Below are positions 58,899 through 64,000 of a stretch of DNA of 64,000 bases, in pieces. Source of the DNA: Phenylobacterium koreense (GTDB taxonomy: Bacteria; Pseudomonadota; Alphaproteobacteria; Caulobacterales; Caulobacteraceae); the NCBI RefSeq assembly GCF_040545335.1, contig NZ_JBEPLU010000002.1, forward strand, positions 124,001 through 188,000, in the 5' to 3' direction. The notes beneath the pieces were generated by a model. That model saw nothing but the letters and a program-made list of their open reading frames with translations. It was not told where the DNA came from and did no database searches. The translations under genes and the position numbers were made by a program. Positions within the stretch are counted from its first letter, which is position 1, and each line of letters opens with the position of its first letter.

Positions 58899-59540
58899 AT
58901 GATCACCCTGAAGCTTGCGACCTCGCTCGACGGCCGGATCGCGACCGCGACCGGGGAAAGCCGATGGATCACTGGTCCACAGGCGCGCCAGGCGACCCAT
59001 CGCCTGCGTGCAGAACACGACGCCGTGCTGGTGGGCGTGGAGACGGCGCTGGCCGACGATCCCGAACTCACGGTGCGGCTCGAGGGCTGGAGCGGCCGTC
59101 AACCTACTCGGGTGGTCCTCGACAGCCGCCAGAGGCTGGCGGATGGCTGCAAGCTCGTCGCGACGGCGCGGGACGTTCCGACCTATGTCGTCTCGACCAC
59201 GCCACCCGAGCCGCGCCTGACCGACCAGGGCGTCCGAGTGCTGCAGGTTCATGCGGTGGGGGAAGAGCGTCCCGAGCTGCGCGACGTCGTGGCCGCCCTG
59301 GCGGAGGAGGGCCTGGTGCGCCTGTTCGTCGAAGGCGGCGGGCAGGTGGCCGGCAGCTTCCTGCGCTGCGGCCTGGTGGATCGCCTTGAATGGTTCCGCG
59401 CTCCGATCGTCATCGGCGGGGAAGGGCGACCGGGCATCGGCGCGTTGGCCTTGAGCGCCCTTGCCGACGCGCCCAGGCTGCGCCGTATTGAAATCCGCGA
59501 GGTCGGTGACGACCTTTGGGAGCGTTACGAGAGGATCTGA
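58899..59540 (+). CDS. RibD C-terminal reductase domain, free-standing
   Basis: This 213-residue protein matches only the reductase half of RibD: T-L-K-L-A-T-S-L-D-G-R-I-A, G-E-S-R-W-I-T-G, H-R-L-R-A-E-H-D-A-V-L-V-G, a T-x-x-x-D-D-P-E-L-T-V-R, and F-V-E-G-G-G-Q-V-A-G-S-F. It would reduce the ribosyl group of the pyrimidine intermediate in riboflavin synthesis. The zinc-dependent deaminase domain (H-A-E and P-C-x-x-x-x-x-x-C) that normally precedes it is absent. The 39 bases between nrdR and this ATG cannot hold it. The in-frame stop upstream is that of nrdR. Either a separate deaminase exists elsewhere or the front of the gene was lost. Confidence 0.82.
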   Translation: MITLKLATSLDGRIATATGESRWITGPQARQATHRLRAEHDAVLVGVETALADDPELTVRLEGWSGRQPTRVVLDSRQRLADGCKLVATARDVPTYVVSTTPPEPRLTDQGVRVLQVHAVGEERPELRDVVAALAEEGLVRLFVEGGGQVAGSFLRCGLVDRLEWFRAPIVIGGEGRPGIGALALSALADAPRLRRIEIREVGDDLWERYERI

Positions 59541-60131
59541 ATGTTCACTGGCATCGTCACCGATGTGGGCCGCGTCCGCGCGATCCGCGAAACCAACCGC
59601 GACACGCGCTTCGAAATCGAGACGAAGTTCGATCTGTCGACCGTCGATCTCGGCGCCTCGATCAGCCACGCGGGATGCTGCCTGACCGTCGTCGACAAGG
59701 GCGAGGGCTGGTTCGCCGTCGAGGTGTCGGGCGAGACGTTGGGCCTGACGACGCTGTCGGGCTGGAAGGAGGGTGATCCCGTCAATCTCGAGCGAGCGGC
59801 GCGGGTTGGCGACGAACTGGGCGGTCACATCGTCTCTGGCCACGTGGACGGCGTGGGTGAGGTGGTCTCGGTGGAGGCCGAGGGCGGTTCGCACCGCGTG
59901 AAAATCCGCGTTCCGAAGCCGCTGCACCGTTATATCGCGCCGAAAGGATCCATCACGGTCGAGGGCGTTTCCCTGACGGTGAACGAGGTGGAGGACGACG
60001 TCTTCGGCGTGAATCTGATCCCGCACACCTGGGATGTGACGACTCTCGGCCGCCTGACGCCGGGTGCGAAGGTCAATCTCGAGATCGACATGTTGGCGCG
60101 ATATCTCGCCCGTTGGCGAGAAACGGCCTAA
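59541..60131 (+). CDS. ribE: Riboflavin synthase alpha chain
   Basis: This 196-residue enzyme dismutates two 6,7-dimethyl-8-ribityllumazines to riboflavin. It starts with the invariant M-F-T-G-I-V and has two repeated lumazine-binding halves, each with a G-x-S-I-x-x-x-G-x-C/V-x-L-T-V core: A-S-I-S-H-A-G-C-C-L-T-V (about 38-49) and G-S-I-T-V-E-G-V-S-L-T-V-N (about 135-147). It begins directly after the ribD-like stop. In several relatives ribBA comes next; here it does not. Confidence 0.95.
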   Translation: MFTGIVTDVGRVRAIRETNRDTRFEIETKFDLSTVDLGASISHAGCCLTVVDKGEGWFAVEVSGETLGLTTLSGWKEGDPVNLERAARVGDELGGHIVSGHVDGVGEVVSVEAEGGSHRVKIRVPKPLHRYIAPKGSITVEGVSLTVNEVEDDVFGVNLIPHTWDVTTLGRLTPGAKVNLEIDMLARYLARWRETA

Positions 60132-60161
60132 AGGATCGCTCCGAACAGAGACTGGAGCCCC

Positions 60162-60626
60162 ATGCTCGAAGAAAAGATCCGCATCCTCATCGTCGAAGCG
60201 CGCTTCTACGACGACCTCGCCGACTCGATGCTGAAAGCCGCCGCCGACGTGATCACGGCCCATGACGCCGAGTACGACGTCATCAGCGTGCCCGGCGCCC
60301 TGGAGATTCCGGGAGCGATCGCCATCGCCGAAGAGGGCGGCCGTAGTCCGGCCGGTAAGCGCTATGACGGCTATGTGGCGCTTGGCACGGTGATCCGCGG
60401 CGAGACCTATCACTTCGAGGTCGTCTCCAACGAGTCGGCTCGTGGCCTGATGGACCTGACGGTCAACAAGCAACTGGCGATCGGCAACGGCATCCTCACC
60501 GTCGAGGATGAAGACCAGGCCTGGGCCCGCGCCAAGGCCAGCGAAGGCGACAAGGGCGGCGCGGCCGCTCGCGCGGCGCTGGAGATGGTCGGGCTGAAGC
60601 GCCGTCTGCTCGGACAGGCCCGATGA
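60162..60626 (+). CDS. ribH: 6,7-dimethyl-8-ribityllumazine synthase
   Basis: This 154-residue protein makes the lumazine substrate of riboflavin synthase from an aminopyrimidine and dihydroxybutanone phosphate, as a pentamer or larger shell. Motifs: A-R-F-Y-D-D-L-A-D (substrate loop), V-P-G-A-L-E-I-P, and the catalytic His in T-Y-H-F-E-V-V. GGAG precedes the ATG. The 30-base gap from ribE leaves no room for ribBA, which often lies between them in this group. The stop overlaps nusB by 4 bases. Confidence 0.95.
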   Translation: MLEEKIRILIVEARFYDDLADSMLKAAADVITAHDAEYDVISVPGALEIPGAIAIAEEGGRSPAGKRYDGYVALGTVIRGETYHFEVVSNESARGLMDLTVNKQLAIGNGILTVEDEDQAWARAKASEGDKGGAAARAALEMVGLKRRLLGQAR

Positions 60627-61081
60627 GCCGCGGTCCGCGATCCATTGCGCGGCTGGCCGTGGTCCAGGCGCTCTACCAGATGGAAGTCTCCGGCGTCGGC
60701 GTCGAGGCGGTGATCCGGGAATTCTCCGATCACCGGTTCGACCGCAACATCGAAGGCGAGGCCGAGAGCGAGGGCGCGACCCTGGCGGCCGCCGACGAGG
60801 CTTTCTTCGCCGATCTGGTGCGTGGCGTCGTCGGCCACCAGCGCGAGATCGACGCCGCGATCGTCAAGCGATTGGCCAGCAACTGGCGGCTGGAGCGGAT
60901 CGACGCCACGGTGCGCGCCATCCTTCGCGCCGGCGCCTTCGAGCTTTCCCATCGTCCGGACGTGCCGACCGAGGTCGCCATCGACGAGTATGTCGAGTTG
61001 ACCAAGTCGTTCTTCGACGGCCCGGAGGCTGGCTTCGTGAACGGAGCCCTGGACGCGGTGGCCCGCGATGTCCGGGGCTGA
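60623..61081 (+). CDS. nusB: Transcription antitermination protein NusB
   Basis: This 152-residue all-helical protein binds boxA RNA with ribosomal protein S10 and supports rRNA transcription. The start [16 protein letters not shown] is typical. [18 protein letters not shown] and the C-terminal [12 protein letters not shown] are conserved in the family. It is coupled on both sides, overlapping ribH by 4 bases and thiL by 14. Confidence 0.94.
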   Translation: MSRGPRSIARLAVVQALYQMEVSGVGVEAVIREFSDHRFDRNIEGEAESEGATLAAADEAFFADLVRGVVGHQREIDAAIVKRLASNWRLERIDATVRAILRAGAFELSHRPDVPTEVAIDEYVELTKSFFDGPEAGFVNGALDAVARDVRG

Positions 61082-62018
61082 CCAGGCTCCGGACGAGTTT
61101 GGACAGATAGAACGCCTGTTCCGGCCGCTCACCAGAGGCGCGCCGGAAGCGTTCGACTTGCTGGACGACGCCGCGGCCATTCCCGGCCGTCCCGGACATG
61201 ATCTAATCGTCACCAAGGATGCGATGGTCGAGGGGGTGCATTTCCTCCCCAGCGATCCGCCGGACCTCGTGGCGCGGAAACTCCTGCGGGTGAACCTGTC
61301 CGACCTGGCGGCCAAGGGCGCCGAGCCCTACGGCTACTTCCTGGCGACGGCCTGGCCCAGGACCTTCGGGTGGGAAGCGCGCAAGCAATTCGCCTCCGGC
61401 CTGGCCGTGGACGGCGAAAGGTTCGGCCTGGTGCTGCTGGGCGGCGACACAGTCTCGACGCCAGGCCCCTTGAGTCTCTCGCTGACGATGCTGGGGTGGG
61501 CTCCCACGGGCCGCATGGTGCGGCGGAGCGGCGCTCGGCCCGGCGATCTGCTGATGGTTTCGGGAACGATCGGGGACGGGCTCCTTGGCCTGAAGGCGGC
61601 GCATGGGGACGTCTCGGACCCCGATGGCTACCTCGCGGGCCGTTATCGCGTGCCGAATCCGCGCCTGGACCTGCGCGAATTCCTGAGAGCGACGGCCACT
61701 GCGGCGGCGGATGTCTCCGACGGGCTGATCGCCGACGCGGGCCATATCGCCAAGGCGAGCGGGGTTCGGGCGAGGATCGAGCTGGAGCGCGTTCCGCTCT
61801 CGGCCGCGGCGCGGGCCTGGGCCGCCGCTCAAGCCGATCTCTTCGAAGCCCTGAGCGAACTGGCGGCCGGAGGCGACGACTATGAAGTGGTCTGCACAGC
61901 TCCCCGCCCACTGGAAGGCTTCACGGTCATCGGTGCGATAGAGCAGGGGGAGGGCGTCGAACTCTCATGGCGGGGCGAGACCCGGCGCCCGGCGAAGAGC
62001 GGCTGGAAGCACGGCTAA
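61068..62018 (+). CDS. thiL: Thiamine-monophosphate kinase
   Basis: This 316-residue enzyme phosphorylates thiamine monophosphate to the active diphosphate. It shows the PurM-like ATP fold: D-D-A-A near residue 29, [11 protein letters not shown] (about 46-56), [16 protein letters not shown] near residue 126, and [10 protein letters not shown] near residue 220. The start overlaps nusB by 14 bases. It ends the nrdR-rib-nusB-thiL run. Confidence 0.94.
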   Translation: MSGADQAPDEFGQIERLFRPLTRGAPEAFDLLDDAAAIPGRPGHDLIVTKDAMVEGVHFLPSDPPDLVARKLLRVNLSDLAAKGAEPYGYFLATAWPRTFGWEARKQFASGLAVDGERFGLVLLGGDTVSTPGPLSLSLTMLGWAPTGRMVRRSGARPGDLLMVSGTIGDGLLGLKAAHGDVSDPDGYLAGRYRVPNPRLDLREFLRATATAAADVSDGLIADAGHIAKASGVRARIELERVPLSAAARAWAAAQADLFEALSELAAGGDDYEVVCTAPRPLEGFTVIGAIEQGEGVELSWRGETRRPAKSGWKHG

Positions 62019-62053
62019 GCTTCCTGAAAGTGTTTCCCTGCTAGGTGGTCGGC

Positions 62054-62503
62054 ATGCTTCGCCGCCAGGTTCTGATCGCCAGCCTTGCCGCCGCCTACGC
62101 AGCGCCCGCGCTGGCGGCCGAGGAAAAGTTGGCCGCGATCGCGCAGTACGTGGACGTGACGCCGGTGGCCGTCCCCATTTTGGCGGACGGGCGGATCGTG
62201 AACTACGTCTTCGTGGTCATGCGCGTGCAACTGATGCCAGGCGTCGACCCGGCCAGGTGGCGGGCCAAGGAGCCCTATTTCCGCGACGCCCTGGCGCGGC
62301 TGTGCAACCGGATCTCGTTCACCAGTCCAAAGGACTATGTGAGCGTCGATGCGCCTCGCCTGGCGGCGGCCTTCTATCGCGAGGCCGCGGCGATCGGCGG
62401 CCGGAGCGTCAAGGCCGTCACGCTGATGTCCCAGACCCCCAAGCAGAGGCTCGGCCTTCCTCCGCGCGTCCCGCGTCCGCCGCGCGCGGAGATCCAACCC
62501 TAG
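62054..62503 (+). CDS. Exported hypothetical protein
   Basis: This 149-residue protein has a signal peptide (M-L-R-R-Q-V-L-I-A-S, cleavage after A-L-A-A-E near 24). The mature part has V-D-V-T-P-V-A-V-P-I and V-V-M-R-V-Q-L-M, which look like two beta strands, then Y-F-R-D-A-L-A-R-L-C-N-R, an amphipathic helix. A Pro/Arg-rich basic tail ends it. This layout recalls FliL-like or envelope regulator domains, but I cannot name a family. It lies 36 bases after thiL and probably belongs to that transcript. I use the ATG at 62054; a GTG at 62045 would add three residues. Confidence 0.6.
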   Translation: MLRRQVLIASLAAAYAAPALAAEEKLAAIAQYVDVTPVAVPILADGRIVNYVFVVMRVQLMPGVDPARWRAKEPYFRDALARLCNRISFTSPKDYVSVDAPRLAAAFYREAAAIGGRSVKAVTLMSQTPKQRLGLPPRVPRPPRAEIQP

Positions 62504-62710
62504 GACAATCCCTGAGGCGCCGCGGCGTAACCGTGGTCAACGGGCCGTTGCGCGCGTCGGTTACAACTGGCAACGTCTCGACCACTAATAAGGAGCCGCG
62601 GACCAACGCAGCTCCCACCTAGGGAAAAAACGACAGGGCCTGGACGTCGAACGCCGTCCAATCGTGGGCGGTGAGCGGCGTTTCGTGCAATCGATAGGGG
62701 CGCTTAGAAC

Positions 62711-64000
62711 ATGAGTCTTACGCTTACGCTGGTGATCGCCGCTGGCTTGTTGGCGGTGCTCTACGGCATCGTCCGAACGGCGCAGTTGTTACGTGCTTCT
62801 CCGGGGAGCGCGCGCATGCAGGAGATCGCCGCGGCGATCCAAGAAGGCGCGCAGGCTTATCTCCGCCGACAATACACCGCCATCGCCATCGTCGGCGTGG
62901 TCGTTCTGATCCTCGCGGCCGTCCTGATTGGACCGCTGGCGGCCGTGGGCTTCGCCATCGGCGCCATTCTTTCCGGTTCGGCCGGCTTCATCGGGATGTT
63001 GATCTCGGTGCGAGCCAACGTCCGTACCGCCCAGGCCTCGTCCGAGGGGCTGGCGCGGGGCCTGTCGCTGGCCTTCCAGTCCGGCGCCATCACCGGGATG
63101 CTGGTCGCCGGCTTCGCCCTGGTCGGCGTGTCGGGCTACTACGCTTTCCTGGTCGGGCCGCTGGGCCACGAGAACACCAGCCGCGAAGTGGTCGACTCGC
63201 TTGTCGCCCTGGGCTTCGGCGCCTCGCTGATCTCGATCTTCGCCCGTCTCGGCGGGGGCATCTTCACCAAGGGTGCCGACGTGGGCGGCGACATGGTGGG
63301 CAAGGTCGAGGCCGGCATTCCCGAGGACGATCCCCGCAACGCCGCGACCATCGCGGACAATGTGGGCGACAACGTCGGCGATTGCGCCGGCATGGCCGCC
63401 GACCTCTTCGAAACCTACGCGGTGACCACGGTCGCGACCATGGTGCTCGCCGCCATCTTCTTCCGCGGGACGGAGGTCGTCGGCTCGATGATGCTGCTGC
63501 CGCTGGCTATCTGCGGGGTCTGCATCGTCACCTCAATCATCGGCACCTTCGGCGTGCGCCTGGGCAAGTCCAACAACATCATGGGCGCGCTCTACCAGGG
63601 CCTGATCATCACCGGCGTCCTTTCGATCGCGGCGATCTACTGGGTCGTCACCTCGCTGGTCACGGCGCCGGTCACGGTCGGCGACAAGACCTTCGACGCC
63701 ATGAACCTCTTCTGGTGCGGCGTGACGGGCCTGGTCGTCACCGCCCTGATCGTGGTGATCACCGAATACTACACGGGCACGGGCTTCCGGCCGGTGAAGT
63801 CGGTCGCCAAGGCTTCGGTCTCCGGTCACGGCACCAACGTCATCCAGGGCCTGGCCATGTCGCTGGAATCGACCGCGGCGCCGGCGCTGGTCATCGTGGT
63901 CGGCATCATTGTCACCTACAGCCTGGCGGGCCTGTTCGGGATCGCCATCGCCACGACCTCCATGCTGTCGCTGGCCGGGGTGATCGTCGCCCTCGACGCC
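62711..64000 (+). CDS. hppA: Membrane-bound H+-translocating pyrophosphatase (partial)
   Basis: Translation from the ATG at 62711 is open to the end of the window, giving 430 codons of a protein that is about 700 residues in relatives. It is a polytopic inner-membrane pump that couples pyrophosphate hydrolysis to proton export. The pyrophosphate site is seen: [26 protein letters not shown], and [19 protein letters not shown]. The Ala/Lys position near residue 460 that separates K+-dependent from K+-independent types lies beyond the window. A TAG lies two codons before the ATG, so no longer start is possible. The 207 bases upstream hold no gene I can support. Confidence 0.95.
   Translation, partial: MSLTLTLVIAAGLLAVLYGIVRTAQLLRASPGSARMQEIAAAIQEGAQAYLRRQYTAIAIVGVVVLILAAVLIGPLAAVGFAIGAILSGSAGFIGMLISVRANVRTAQASSEGLARGLSLAFQSGAITGMLVAGFALVGVSGYYAFLVGPLGHENTSREVVDSLVALGFGASLISIFARLGGGIFTKGADVGGDMVGKVEAGIPEDDPRNAATIADNVGDNVGDCAGMAADLFETYAVTTVATMVLAAIFFRGTEVVGSMMLLPLAICGVCIVTSIIGTFGVRLGKSNNIMGALYQGLIITGVLSIAAIYWVVTSLVTAPVTVGDKTFDAMNLFWCGVTGLVVTALIVVITEYYTGTGFRPVKSVAKASVSGHGTNVIQGLAMSLESTAAPALVIVVGIIVTYSLAGLFGIAIATTSMLSLAGVIVALDA

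Noticed and set aside
60132..60161. FMN riboswitch in front of ribH
   Set aside because: Only 30 bases separate ribE and ribH, far too few for the FMN aptamer.
1..64000. tRNA, rRNA, CRISPR arrays, transposases, integrases or phage genes
   Set aside because: I found no cloverleaf-like sequence, repeat-spacer array or mobile-element protein; gene order is that of a core chromosome.

Overview
The window is a 64 kb, GC-rich chromosomal segment with tightly packed genes and no rRNA, tRNA, insertion sequence, prophage or CRISPR array that I can see. Gene content and order point to an alphaproteobacterium of the Caulobacterales (Caulobacter/Phenylobacterium type). Pointers are an HdaA-type replication regulator beside ppk/ppx, a MucR regulator, an UrcA protein, ALA synthase (hemA) for heme, the nrdR-rib-nusB-thiL run, a proton-pumping pyrophosphatase, and a promoter upstream of ndk that fits the Caulobacter housekeeping consensus. 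The genus is inference.

Layout. 1-8 kb: the tail of a phosphotransferase, metA, an UrcA protein, a CadC-like regulator with a phased repeat at its start, a two-gene polysaccharide O-acetylation pair (MBOAT plus AlgJ/AlgX-like), a ybaN gene behind a Fur-like palindrome, a TauE/SafE permease and an orphan exported protein. 8-21 kb: outer-membrane biogenesis (lptF-lptG-lptD-surA-pdxA, minus strand) and rsmA, separated from each other by a block holding a FliK-like/FlhX pair, mtnN, a Gre-like factor, an rsmJ-like gene without a canonical start codon, and a DUF885 protein. 21-28 kb: pepA, a hydrolase-holC-I78 inhibitor operon, a K+ channel with a coupled 34-residue membrane protein, an ABC-F protein and ndk. 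28-34 kb: an acyl-CoA dehydrogenase / CoA-isomerase / enoyl-CoA hydratase operon and a large membrane-bound patatin-like protein with a lectin-like N-terminus.

34-49 kb: purM, rnd, an MFS exporter divergent from a LysR regulator, a serine hydrolase, an alkaline phosphatase, ppx-ppk-hdaA (polyphosphate and replication control), bpt (N-degron tagging), motB and a HIBADH-type oxidoreductase. 49-64 kb: hemB with a Nudix gene and a small membrane protein, a valine-degradation operon with an exported methyltransferase inside it, hemA, mucR, glyA, then nrdR-ribD(reductase only)-ribE-ribH-nusB-thiL, an exported hypothetical protein, and the start of hppA, which runs off the window.

The items most worth a second look are the lectin-like/membrane/patatin protein, the CTG-started rsmJ, the small membrane protein coupled to the channel, the reduced riboflavin operon, the MucR that lacks zinc ligands, the exported methyltransferase, the mesaconyl-CoA isomerase-like enzyme, and several unlisted operator-like repeats.
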